From NCBI GenBank assembly GCA_022577435.1, contig JAKOON010000058.1, forward strand, positions 712,001 through 776,000: a stretch of DNA of 64,000 nucleotides. Direction: 5' to 3'. The notes beneath the pieces are model-generated. The model saw only the letters and a list, made by a program, of their open reading frames with translations. It made no database searches and was not told where the DNA came from. Position 1 is the first letter of the stretch. Every line of letters starts with the position of its first letter. This DNA is from Embiotoca jacksoni (taxonomy: Eukaryota > Chordata > Actinopteri > Embiotocidae). The translations under genes and the position numbers were made by a program. This document shows positions 47,351-59,440 of the stretch, piece after piece.

Positions 47351-47600
47351 GCCAGCAGGACGGAGGGAAGGAGGGGAGGAGGGGAGGAGGAGAGGAGGAG
47401 ATGGGGGGGATCCAAACCATGCAAGGCGGAAAAGAATGAGGGCAAAGAGTAAGGTGGAAGGGAAGGGTGAGAAGGACATGGCTAAAGGGAAAATGAAGTC
47501 AAAAGAGAGGATGAGGGGGGAGGTAAGACAAAAGACAGAGAAAGGTGGATGTATGTGAAAGTGAAAAGGAGAAGGATGGAAGGAGATAAAGATAGATGCA
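47351..47600. repeat. GGA/GAGG-rich polypurine tract
   Basis: The + strand is almost all purine, with GGAGGGAAGGAGGGGAGGAG and similar G runs (candidate quadruplex or triplex DNA). It produces a spurious 106-codon minus-strand frame rich in S, P, F and L. Confidence 0.85.
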
Positions 47601-50600
47601 GAGGAGAGTTTAGAAATCACTCACATCAATAGAGGGCTGGTGTCTAGTATCAGTACACAAACACATCAGAGTCGCACAAACACATGCACTCCATTTTATC
47701 ACATGCAGAGTATCTACCTTTGCCAATACTTCCCATTGAATTACAATCACAGGTTTGACTGACTCAACACATTTTATGTATTTATCATTGTGATCTAAGT
47801 GGACATAAAAGAAAAGATTTTAAACCTTTAAATAGAGGACAACATTTTTGGACTTTAAAATGTCTTTAAATAGAAATGATGACATGACCTGGATGATAGA
47901 TAGGGGGTTTGATTTTTCAGTTCTGCATTCTCAGTATAACCTTGAAAAAGCAAAGGAGCCAACTAAAAACTAAAATGGTGATAAAAGAGCATCTTTGTCA
48001 GCAAATCTGCCAGAAGTAACAAAAGTGATTGACTGGTGTTAATAAGCACAGCCACACCCTCTGCTGCATGCAACGGCTTGAGCTTTAGGGGGGAGCAGGC
48101 ACATGCAGTCTTTACTGTCTATTCAGCAATCTTACGGTGCTCGTTTTTTTTTTTTTTTTTTAAATGCATCGTTGCAAAACAAAACAAATTACTACATGAG
48201 CAATTTAATGAATTAATCCTGGTCTGTTCCCTCCTCTAGAAATATTAGGAACCTTTAAAGGCCTGAAAATAACCCTGAAGGAAACAAACCAGGACCACAA
48301 AGTGGAACGTGTTCCACTAATTTGCTTAAACAGCAGAATCCTGTTCACGGCTATTGTGTGACTCCACACCAAACTTTGTTGCTGCAGTTTATGAGGCAAA
48401 AGACAAATAAAAGTCACCAATTGAATCTAACCGAATCTGCTTTACCTGGCCAAGCTGAATCCTTTCCACCCTGGAGGTCCCTGTACCGAGACCAGGCTGC
48501 AAATTGTTATTAAAATGCAACTTGATGCCGTGTTATTTAGAACACGTTCAACAGCATCAGGAAGTAAAAGTGTTATTTTTTTGCTTTTGTTCTTATTTTT
48601 TTTTTTTTTTTATCTAATTCCCACCTGGTGATGTAAACAACAAGAATTATTGTATTTCAAAATTCTCCCAAATGTTTTTATTTTCATAGAGCCCAAGATT
48701 ATTCATGTTGGCCTCATAGTTGTGCTGGTGGACATGTAAAAAGACCCACATCTTTCCTTTAAAGTTGCACTAGACAGCAATATCACACAAACTGCAGGTT
48801 AATGGTTATTTTCTTACATATTCGCAGTGTGAAAAGACAACCGGTGCAGCCTAATGAGCTTGCATCTCCAGAGTGAGCCTACACCACCTACTCTGATTTA
48901 GACTGGACTTTATGTGTCTTTTAATTAGGCCTGGGTACCTAGGGTGAAATGCCAAAATCCTTTTAGTCAGCATTGGATCCTCATGTTGATGAAAGCTGAA
49001 TGTAAAAGAAGAATCCCAATCTATCCACAGAAAATAGTCTCCTTAAAATAATTACTTTCAATTATTCAATATCTTATGTAACTGCAAACTTGGAAAAGCT
49101 ATAACTAGGCTGAATCAATGCAGGAAGTCTTCTGAATTTACAGCGTGTTTATTCTTTACTTTAGAGTTCACAGCATGGACAGAATAGAGAGGCATCACAA
49201 ACATCACGGATATCTTGCAGCTACAGCCAGGACGTTTAAACCAGCCAATCACTGTAACATCATGTCAGTCACAAGTGTGGAGAAAAAAAAAGATGAAACT
49301 CTGCAGTATTTTACAATAATCACATTGACTCTGATTGATTAGGGTATAAAGTATTATGGTTGATTAGCACAGTCATTTTACAGTAAAGTGCTTTCCAGTG
49401 ACGAACATGAGAGCTCATAGCGGTGACTCAACATGTTAAATAAAACTTAGAGCTACTATTGTTTGGAGGAGTCTTTATTATCAATTTCCCAACAAATCTA
49501 CATGCCCTTATCTATTATATACTGTATTTAAAAACATGTTTGTTCCTCCTACTTTTCTCTGCTGTTGCATACACCCATTACAGACACAAGGGGGTAATAA
49601 CATTTAAAAATGTTGATAATATTGGCCTAAACAAAGAATAAAATTAAAATTAAAGAGACATGGCCGAGGTTTCTGTTCAAATATGACGCCCACAAACAAA
49701 ATCCCAATGCCACTGCATTTTAAATAATTATTGAATGTTTTTGCAGATGTCTTCACAAACACAAAGCGGAACTCTTACAGTGAGTTTTTTTGTGCTATAT
49801 TTTAACCCCAGATGGGAATGCTTGGCTTATCACCTTGTTTTCTATTTCAGGGGAATAAGTAGTGTCGCTTGTAATATACATAAATTAGCATTATCAATAC
49901 CATAATCTATTTGCTTTAACAGGTAAATCTGCAACAAACAGTTGTACTGAGGCAGCCACAACTGAACCCTTTACACACTTTTTGATACCAGATGCAGCCT
50001 TAACTCAGTACAGGGACCTTCTCTTTTTAACCAAAAGGCAATTACATTTACAGGTGTCCCCTTAACCTATCACTTACAGACTATCAGTAGACAATATAAT
50101 CTACAGATTTTTTTCTTCACGCCTCACATGATGCTACAATTTACCAATGTTCCCCAAAAGCTTTGTGTGCTATCGGTTGATGCTAGTCAGCTGCTCACAG
50201 AGATCCCTACAGTCCAGTTACCGTTAGCCTGGATGGAGCCATGGTATCAAAAGTTGGTAATGAGTGACATTTTTTAACACTAAACAGTATAAAAAAAAAT
50301 TTAAAAAATGATTTGTGCCATAAAAGTATTGAAGATCGGTACCTAGCCCTTGATGCATGCACGTACACGTCACGGAAGTGGTGTCCTTATGGCAGCTTGT
50401 TTGGTGTGTGTACAGCTGCATAGATGTGAAAGTGCCACGCATAAATGTGAGTAACGCTTGACCGAGTCCATGGATAGAGCCCATTGCCAGCCAGCCAGCA
50501 AGTCACTCTTCTGAATTATTGAAACAGGTCAGTAAGCAGGAGAAGAACAGTGTCTGTAAGTCTGTGTTAGCAATTGTCTGTCTGTGTACAGCGCTGCACT

Positions 50601-51580
50601 GCAGATGCACAGCTTAAGCTTTATGTGCTGTTCAGACGCTGGATAGAGGGAATACAGGGCTTCGCCTTCTATTCACTCCTTAGCTCATAAACATACATGT
50701 TTGTACATATTTAAATGATGGAAACAGAGGATTAGGTTCGTCTCAAATAGCTGAACTAATTGAAAACAGAGATTCATCAGAAAGAAATCACCTAACAAAA
50801 ATCTAAAGGAACCTGAAATGACTTAATGGAGATATTTATGGTAACAGTCCCACTAAATTTGCTAGAAGCTTCAGCGCAGTTACGCTCTCTTCTGTCTTGG
50901 TGGTTTTTCTTCCTTTAAATCAAAATAGCGGCCAAAATAAGTAGTGTAGCATAATAAATACCAAGGGCGGCCAATGTTCTTAGATTAGATAGATATAAAG
51001 AACACAGACAAAGCTTCTGATCTGTGCTGCTGTGATATTTAACGCACCAGTGGGACAGATGCGCAAACATGTTGTTGGACATTTTTTTTGTCCTTGAATC
51101 AAGAAAAAAAGGAAAAAAAATGTTTTCTTGTAATAATTAAAACATTCTTGGAATTTCATTTGGATCCATTGGTTAAAACCGAAAATGACACAATAAAAAA
51201 ATACTGTACGACAATGCTTTTGGGGAAAACTACATCAAACAATAATTAAGACATCTGCTGCATCTCAGATATTCACTGAGATTCTATAAATAGGAAATCT
51301 GATGCATTGGACTAATTTGCACATATGTCCTCAATAGTCATACACATAAATATAATCATTAAAGAGAAACAGTGAAGCACAGAGTTCAGGAAGGTTGGTA
51401 CATTTTATACAAGTATTGTACGAAAACATTTGCACGGTGCAGAATCTGCATAATTTGAATGAACTGCTGTTGTTTGTCTAACGGCATTTGTAGTTTCATT
51501 ACTCTTGGCCTGCGAGCTATCATTATACTTCCACAATAAAGACGCTAATTGTTTTCTTTGCATTTTATATGCTGTCCTCG
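47601..51580. other. Intergenic/5' intronic DNA, no gene found
   Basis: AT-rich, with T runs at 48126-48142 and 48596-48611. Nothing else was assigned. Confidence 0.55.
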
Positions 51581-51589
51581 CTTCTTCCG

Positions 51590-52090
51590 TTCTCCAATTT
51601 ACACCTGTTTTCGTTGTTGGCGACCACCGCCGTTCCCCCCTCGGTGACGATACAGACCATCCTGACTCAGTTTATCTTACAAACGCACAATGTTATCTTT
51701 GCAGAGGTGCATACAATGAACTGGAAGATGAGTAAGTCCAATTAGAGCAGTGTTATCTTTGAGTGAAACCCACTCAGTAGTAATAGAGCACAGTATGGAT
51801 GCTCCCACACATTTACACGCATTAACTCCTCCAGTCACTCAGGAAGCTGGCGGTGCACTACTACAGGGAGCAGTTATATAACCGAGGTGTGGTCAGTCAC
51901 TCGCGGTTACACAACTCAGCGCGCATGAGAGTGCACTCTGGCAAGCGAGTGTAACGTGTCTCACTTTCACCAGCTGTGAAACTAGATTCAGGGCAAACCA
52001 CATGCCCATGGAAGAAACGCTCACGCCGACATCAGACACAATGGCATCGGTGCAGACAACACAACAAACAGCAGCTGCAGCTCGGTTCAA
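51590..52090. promoter_or_regulatory. CpG-enriched stretch with TATA-like box
   Basis: CpG-rich words (GGCGACCACCGCCG, CACTCGCGG, CAGCGCGCATG) flank GTTATATAACC at 51865-51875. TTATATAA reads the same on both strands, so direction is undetermined. It might serve a distant lrfn5 5' exon, but nothing in the sequence proves a promoter. Confidence 0.2.
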
Positions 52091-52589
52091 ATGCATCCAG
52101 TGACCGGGAAAAGTCCTGATTTACATAATGTTAGACTACAAATGAGGGCTTTGAAAACTTATACCAACATTGAAGGACTTGCCCTGGACTTGGCAACAGC
52201 TATTATCTCTAGCCTCTCAGTACCTACCTTTGAATTTTAATTTTACTGACAATTTTACGAATTCCTGCAGTGAACTGACAAAACAAATTGGCAAGGCCTT
52301 ATTATGTCTCTTAAAACTTTATGATGTACAAGGTCTACAACTAGCAAAGAATGTTTTCATTTATAAATGAATTATTTAGTTTATGAAATGACACGTCCTG
52401 CTTTATTTGTCTGACCTTCAAAGAGACAGATTCTGCACCTGTGCTAGAAGCTTTGAGACTGAAATACATATTTTAAAGAATATCAAACCACTGAAAAACC
52501 TTATTTTGACCAAACATGGTCCTGAATGAATCAAAGGATCACAAATATGAATATCACTGCAGATCTAGTGTACCTTGGAGACGTAGAGG

Positions 52590-52830
52590 TGTGGCTCGGT
52601 GGTGGGGCTAGATTAAAGGTCAGGATTGCCAAAGTCGTACTATGAATGCCTGAAGAACATTTCATGAAAATCCATCTGAAAGTTGAAATATTTCATCAAA
52701 AACCAACAATAACGATGTCAGTCAGAGGCATTCATCCTCTGGGAATCGTGAATGTCTGTGCATAAATTCACAGCAATCCATCTGATAATTGTTGAGATAT
52801 TCCTGTCCGGACAAGAAGTCTGTACAGGTC
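52590..52830 (+). mobile_element. High-copy teleost interspersed repeat (CATCCTCTGGGAA type)
   Basis: CATTCATCCTCTGGGAATCG, then TGAATGTCTGTGCATAAATT and CAATCCATCTGATAATTGTT plus GAGATATTCC, is a diverged copy of a repeat familiar from many teleost genomes. Upstream, TTAAAGGTCAGGATTGCCAA belongs to the same element. The family name is not known to me. Confidence 0.75.
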
Positions 52831-53355
52831 CACCCAATTCTGAAGAATCCAAGTCGGACCAAGTCTTCTCAGTGGCATTTGTAGTATCGTGTTCTTCTGC
52901 TGCAGGTTTTGGATCTGTGTAAATATGTCGAGTATCTGAATGGCATGGACCCAAGTATGCGCAGTATCATATTTTTTTCATTTCTAATAACTTTTAGGAA
53001 GAAGAGGTTTAATGATCTTCAGCTATGTTCAGATCACTTCATTCATTTTTTGAAAATTCTTGTATGCATATTTGGCTCTATAGGATTTTCCACAGGACTG
53101 TTTCAAAATTGACTTCTCGTCCGAACTCTAGTGGGACTTCTAATCTGGTCCAAAATGACATTAGTCTGGACAAACGTGTCCCAACCAGCCGGCCTGCTAT
53201 GTTTCCAGTTGAGTCTGTTCAAAAGCATTTAGATCCAGCAAACAAGAGCCATGACTCCCATCTCATTTTTAATTTTTCCCAGCCTCACATCATACATCTA
53301 TTTTAAATCCCACAGCTCAATGTGAAAAGGTAAAAACATGAGATGACCACATACA

Positions 53356-53358
<3 letters not shown>

Positions 53359-53386
<28 letters not shown>
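53359..53386. repeat. (GT)n microsatellite
   Basis: About 14 GT units, followed by a CT-rich stretch up to 53600. Confidence 0.95.
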
Positions 53387-53388
<2 letters not shown>

Positions 53389-54177
53389 AGGGAGGCTCTC
53401 TCCAGCTGGACCATCCTTCATCTCTGCATCTGTCATTCTTCACCACCTCACCCCTCCATCTCTGTGACTGCCACCCACTCCACCTTCACTTTGTCTCTCC
53501 CGCTCTCTCTGCCTATCCGTGGACCCATCCATCTCTGCCCACAGACTCCCTCTCTACCCATCATCCCTCAGTCTATCTGCTGCTATCCACCCCCTCGGCT
53601 GTGCTGTCATCGTGTAAACCCAAAGTATCTTGGAAGAAACACGATCAGACCTTTCTTTGCAATGTATGCATCAAGATTTAAAGAAAAAAACAAAACCTAC
53701 ACAGCTGTCAGATTTCGTTTACCAACCTTATTCTTACATATATTGCAAAAAAAATGAATAATAATCTTGTCAATACATTAAATTAATTTGACTGCAGGGG
53801 GAAATAATTGGGGGTGCTGTGGGGGCTGCTGATGTTTGACAGGTTTCCAGTCCATCTCAGGATTGGTGACGTGAGATAGATCACAAATCAACTTCAGCAG
53901 CATGTCTCAGACTGGGGGAGGATGCAGGTATGTGGACACACTCCCTTAAAATGTGACACAGTGGTTTGCAGGATTATCCCTTAAGTGAAGAGTAAAAGCT
54001 AAGAGGCCATACCTGCTCATAAACAGTGCTAACAGCATCAACTGGTCCATTTCACCTTCAGAGTCTGCACAGAAAGACAAACACAGAGGCTGAGAATGAA
54101 AGAATAGAAGCAGGGCAAAGAAAGTGGGCACTCAACTCTTAAAAGTTTAGTATCACTCCTGCAGAGATGCACATTCA

Positions 54178-54212
54178 ACACACACACACACGGACACACA
54201 CACACACACACA
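54178..54212. repeat. (CA)n microsatellite
   Basis: AC units with one GG interruption near the middle. Confidence 0.93.
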
Positions 54213-54443
54213 TACAGTAAAGTTGCCCTGAGAGCGAGCAGGGTTTTCTCTAAAATCCCATTGCTAGCAACTTAAGCTACTTAAGCTCTTTTCACACAAA
54301 CAAAGGCAGCAAAAAAGAAAAAGCACAGTTTTCCAGGATGTAGCGCACAGCAACACATGGAAGACACAAACAGCCCAGTCCTGGTCCTACAGCTCGGGAT
54401 ATTACTTGACCTTGTTCAGTCTTCCTTCCTCATCCACTGTGAG

Positions 54444-54595
54444 ACTGCAACAGATAGAGGTGAGCAAGTGGAGCTGCAACAGGAGCAGAGTAGAAGATAA
54501 ACTGATACGGTAGCCGCGAGGCAAAACACGTCTTTTCTCTGGTGGAAAACTGCAACAGAATTGAGGGAGTCGAGCTGCAACAGCTGCAGAGTAGC
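54444..54595. repeat. Direct duplication, about 47-bp unit, about 105-bp period
   Basis: ACTGCAACAG...GAGCTGCAACAGGAGCAGAG plus TAG (54444-54492) recurs as ACTGCAACAG...GAGCTGCAACAGCTGCAGAG plus TAG (54549-54595). It explains the 126- and 103-codon minus-strand frames here. Confidence 0.75.
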
Positions 54596-54914
54596 GGTTG
54601 CGTGTGTCTGGAGGTCGAAAGTGAAGAGGAACTGCTGCAGGAGTCCCAAGTACAAAAGCCATTTCACTGTGTGTGGCGATGCTGGAAATAGGACTGTGGT
54701 GTGAAGGTTGCTGGGTGTCGTGTCCACAGCTGGCAGTGTGGGGGTTTACGTAGTCTTTTGGCCTTGAGTTTGCGTGGCTCATGCAGCTTTTTTTTCCTGA
54801 TTCAAATTTTCTAGCAAATGACTACATTGTTAAATCACTGTGGATATATTGTACTATACTTTTTTTTTCAAATGTGCATTACTTCTTTTCATTTCATGTC
54901 ACTGACCACTGCTG

Positions 54915-55200
54915 CTTTTCTGGAGTCAGGTCACAGTGGTAGCAGTCTAAGCAAAGTTACCCAGGTGTCCTGATTCCTGGGGGATCCTAATGTTGTCCCT
55001 GACCAGAAGAGTCATATAATCCCTTCAGAGTAGTCTGGTTCTACCCCATGTTTTCCTAGCATTTGGAAATACATTAAACACCTCCCTAGGGACGCACTCA
55101 TGTGGCATCCTGATCAGATGCCCAAACTACCTCAGCCGAGGACACTATAACTCCTTCACCTGGGCCAGAAACTCACTTCCTGCCATTGCATCCCTTCAAG
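54915..55200 (+). mobile_element. High-copy teleost interspersed repeat (ATCCTGATCAGATGCC type)
   Basis: TTCCTGGGGGATCCTAATGT, CCAGAAGAGTCATATAATCC, ACACCTCCCTAGGGACGCAC and GGCATCCTGATCAGATGCCC are diverged forms of a well-known repeat in fish genomes. The order of the motifs is conserved, so most of one copy is present. I cannot name its family with certainty. Confidence 0.75.
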
Positions 55201-57010
55201 AAAAAGAAAAAGGTGGACCAACACTTTCAAGCAAATGAAAGCCTCTGTCTGTTGTATCTCTGAGAAGCACCTCCCTCACTGATATTTTAAAGAGTTGTCA
55301 AGGTTCAGTTTGCTGGTGCAGAATCAAACAGAACACAGACAGACTCATCACTGTGGCATCACTTCAGCAGCTGTTGCGCACTGCAGAAAAGGTTCAAGAA
55401 TTGGTGATTATGTGGGTCAGAGGAGGGTGCAGCCTTTAAAAACTGTATGTGGTGGCAGCACTATATTAACATAACCCACAGCTGTTGCTAAGTAACTAGT
55501 AAATCACTATCAGACGACTTTTCCACATCTATATCATCACTCTCATCATGATGGTGTGGGAATTGTCACTGCAGACTGTATACTGTAAACACAATTAACA
55601 TGCACTCATTAAATTGGGAAGGTTTACTGATGGAGTTTTAATGAATTATGCAGATCATTTCAAAGTAATTTAAATGAAATACCTGATTTTCCTTGAGGTA
55701 TTGCTGGCTTAAGGTAAATATTTGTAATTTATGCATTAGCTACTGTGTACTTGGTTTTAAGAAAAATAGTAATCTTATAATGCTGAAGGTTCCCATCACT
55801 AGTGGAATCCATTAAATGCACTTTCTATCTTGAGGGTAAAAAAATAATAAAACAATATATATATCCTCCGCATGTTAAGGTATCTTAAATGTAATAATCA
55901 TCTGGCTGGAGGAGATGCAGAGTGCATTCAGAGATGCTCCATAGCACACAATGACCACAATAATCTACAATAAAGCTGCATGGTGGATCAATACTCATGA
56001 CTCATCAATTTCTCAGCCAAATGCTGAGACGTCAGGTTTTTAAAACTCATTCTCCAATACTTATTCATTCTTTTGGATCAATAAATTCTTACTCGACAGA
56101 ATTATAAGACTTTAATTGGTTACATCGCTTTCACACCAGATTTAAATATCTGTGTGGATTATTTGCACGTGTTGATTTCATAGTTGCAGAAGATTTCCAT
56201 ATGCACAGAAAAGGGATTTAACCGATGTAAACTCTCAGATACACATCTCACAGCAGCACGGAGGACAAGAACGCACACGTGTCTCAGGGTCAGTTCCAGA
56301 TTCACCACCTCATAAAGAGCCCGGCCCGGACACAAAAGACAGATACGAGATTTCTTTATGAGCCTTTTGAACATACTGCTGCTCATCACTGAAAAAGCTT
56401 GATCATATCGCTTTATGAGTCAATCTGTTTATATTGTAAAGTGCGCTGTGCAACATGGAAGCAAGTGATGGTCAAAAAGATGACAGTACAATAGACACAG
56501 AGTCTGACTAACAGTTATTTTCACCATCGATTAATCTATAGATTTTTTTTCCCCTCAACTGACTGTTTAATCTAAGACAAGAAAAATTGTAAACTTGGAC
56601 TCTCACAAAGTGATGTCTTGAAAACACTCAATTATATTCAGTTCAAAATGATACACAACACAGAACATCAGTGACTGTTCACATTTGAGAAGCTGGAACC
56701 AGAGACTCCTGAACATTTTTGCCAGATTAAATATCTTACAGAACTAATACAAGTATATATATCAAAATAATAGGGAGATCTAGCCAGTTATCTGCATAGT
56801 ATTTGGCCGTTTTAGAATAGATGATCATTTAATTTTGCATTAAATTAGCTTTCATGTGTCAAAAACTCAAAGATGTTGCTCTAGGTTAGTTTTTAGGCAT
56901 CACACAGTGTCTCTATTATTAGACTAGAGCGGAAACAATCAATTGATCGACGAGTTCACAAAATAATGATAAAATGCCTCTTTTCTCAAATGGCCTTCGT
57001 GTCAGGGTTT
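55201..57010. other. Intergenic/5' intronic DNA, no gene found
   Basis: AT-rich. 55560-55740 has clustered AATTAA/AATTATGCA words and could be a conserved non-coding element. No gene was seen. Confidence 0.5.
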
Positions 57011-57426
57011 ACATGAGATGCTGGAAACAGTTCTTTAGAGATTCGACTCCATGTTGACATGATTGCATCACATCTTTTCTGACTATTTGTCAGCTGCACA
57101 TTCAAGCTGTGAATCTCTCAATTCTGCCACATCCCAAAGGCGTTCCACTGGATTCAGATTTGGTGACCAGAGAGGTTGTTGAAGTCCACTGATCTCACCG
57201 TCAGGTTCATGAAACTGGGTTGAAACACCATTTGATTTGGTGAATTATCGTGCAGGAAGCAGCCGTTGAAAAATGAAAAAACTGTAGCCATAAAGAAAGT
57301 GCAACAATCAGCAGCAGTACTCAGATCAGCTGTGGCATTTAAAGCACGAGTGACTGGTATTTAGGGTCTAAAAGTGTGCCAATAAAACATGTTCTGCAGC
57401 ATTACACAACTAACAGCCGCCTGGAC
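57011..57426 (-). pseudogene. Decayed Tc1-type transposase fragment
   Basis: The minus strand, read through frameshifts and stops, gives fragments in the right order for a Tc1-like DDE transposase: VQA....VM....F.WHT (about 57426-57375), LHDNSP carrying the second catalytic Asp (57255-57239), PNLNPVERLWDVAELR with the third catalytic residue E (57164-57115), and DAIMSTWSRISKEL with FQHLM near the C-terminal end. The family pattern is ...QDNAP... and ...PDLNPIEHLWD...; the first D of PDLNP is N here. No terminal repeats were found. It is an inactive, old copy. Confidence 0.85.
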
Positions 57427-59303
57427 TATTAAAACAACACAGGTTGGGTTCATAAATGAATGCTGTTGATGCAAAATGCTGTCCATCTAAGTATCTTATT
57501 TTGGAAATTTGGACAAATAGGCCCCAGAAATGGATTTTAGACAGATTTTTCAACTATAACAGTCCATGCATTTAATATACAACCTGCTTATTATTGAATG
57601 TATGTACAATTAAAAAAACAAATATTTAACTCTGAAAAAAAATGATTTGTCAGGATTTAATAATTACATGCACAGAACCATCCCCACTAACAAAAAATAA
57701 ATTTGAATTATACTTTTATCTTACAGTTTTTTTCCCCCTGCAGAACAATTATGCCTCTTCTCTTTCAGAGTGTGACTTTTAACTGATCTTTGAATTGCTG
57801 CAGACTCATGTTAAGCATGGATGAATCAGAACAGCACTTGCAGCCAGCAAATTTAGTGCGGTCACAACCGAAGTTCTTTTCCTGGGTAGTGTGGGAACGT
57901 AGCGGCAACTCAGGTTATGCTGGCAGCAACATTACCTTCTCTGAAACAGTGATGCCAGACAGCCAACCAGCCAGCGTGGCAGACAGCTGTTTAGTATTTT
58001 CAGTTTACTCACCAAGTCAACACAAGCTTAATCTCCCAGAGTGAAATCAAGTTCTATTTATTTATTTAATTTGGGATTCATGCCTTTTTGATTTCATGAA
58101 ACAGGTGGTCCAGGCATGCATACATGTAATCCACTCAGAATAATACTGTTATTTGTTCCAGACTGTTAAATCTATTGAGCTGTATTTTCAATGATATATC
58201 AGACTGAATACATTGTGACAGGCCCACTAAACAGATGGTTAGCCCACACAAAAAAAAGAAAAAAAGAAGAGACAGGAATAAGACGGAGCCGATGGACGGT
58301 GGAAAGCAGAAGTGTAGAACCATTTTTTCAGGCAGTGTACAGATGTTTGCATACAGAGAGATTAAGTTCTGTAACAGAAGACAGTTTGTGGTTGAGAATA
58401 AATATAGTTAAAGTGGAAATTTTATTTCCCCGCACTTATCCAAATATCATTCGTGCTTAATCCTGATAGGTAAACAGGTGTGGATTAATTTAACTAGTAT
58501 AGTATAACTAGATACTAATACAACAGGCTTGGCTGCAGACGATTCAATGTTTGTGTAAATCTGGATGTAATAGTAGGAGAAAGAAAAGGTAGAACTTTTA
58601 AAGAAATGTTGGAAATATTACATAATGTTTTTAGCGAATGCTAGCTAAGGTGAAGCTAGAAGCAAAACAGAGAAAATGTGTCCAAAGTTGCACAGAAAAC
58701 AAAGACGCCACCTACTCTTACATCAATAGGTCGAAAGTTTAGATTATTTTTCTTACTAGCAACCGGGAAAATAAATATATATTTTTTTTAATTGAATAAA
58801 CAACTTTAGGCGTGAATACCAGCATGGGATGATATTTCTAAGAGCTTGTGGCAAAAAAACATACACAAATTAATAATTTGTCTGGTTTCCTGTTTACTTC
58901 ATGGACTCTGGGAAAACAACTTTTCATCTTGAAAAAGTGTAAAAACATCACAATCTTTCCTATTTAACAAACTATTGTTAATGAATGTTTAATTTATTTT
59001 AGATCTTGGTGATCAAACGTAAGTCTGGCTCCAACTACTGAGATACGGAAGGACTGGATTTGGACCAAAACTGATTCCTGCAAACCTTGAAAAGGCCACA
59101 AATAGTTGGAGAAGAAAGATGGAGAAGACAGTTTGCCACGGAGACACAAATGCCTTTGATCTGGAGCCCCATGAAACTGGCCGGCCAGACTTACACAAGC
59201 ACACACACAGTGGACGTATGGCTGTGTGTATTTGTGTGTTCTGCATAATTATGTATCTCTCTACAAAATGTGAGTGGACTTCAAAGGACATCAGACGAGT
59301 ATA
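57427..59303. other. Intergenic/5' intronic DNA, no gene found
   Basis: AT-rich, with no recognised element or coding frame. Confidence 0.55.
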
Positions 59304-59316
59304 TACACACACACAT

Positions 59317-59349
<33 letters not shown>
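59304..59349. repeat. (CA)n microsatellite
   Basis: About 22 AC units with one TG interruption. Confidence 0.95.
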
Positions 59350-59398
59350 ACAAAACACTGCAGCAGAATATATTCTGGCCTATTTCTCAAAATAATGT

Positions 59399-59440
59399 AA
59401 GTGTGTGTGCGTGCGTGCGTGCGTGCATGTGTGCGTGTGA
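59399..59440. repeat. (GTGC)n/(GT)n repeat
   Basis: GTGTGTGTGC followed by about five GTGC units and a GTGT tail, 50 bp after the CA array. Confidence 0.9.

Noticed and set aside
51505..51735. 76-codon frame ending at a GTAAGT-like donor
   Set aside because: No domain recognised; a single donor-like word is not enough to call an exon.
54402..54782. 126- and 103-codon overlapping frames on -
   Set aside because: Produced by a duplicated CTGCAACAG-containing block; no protein family resemblance.
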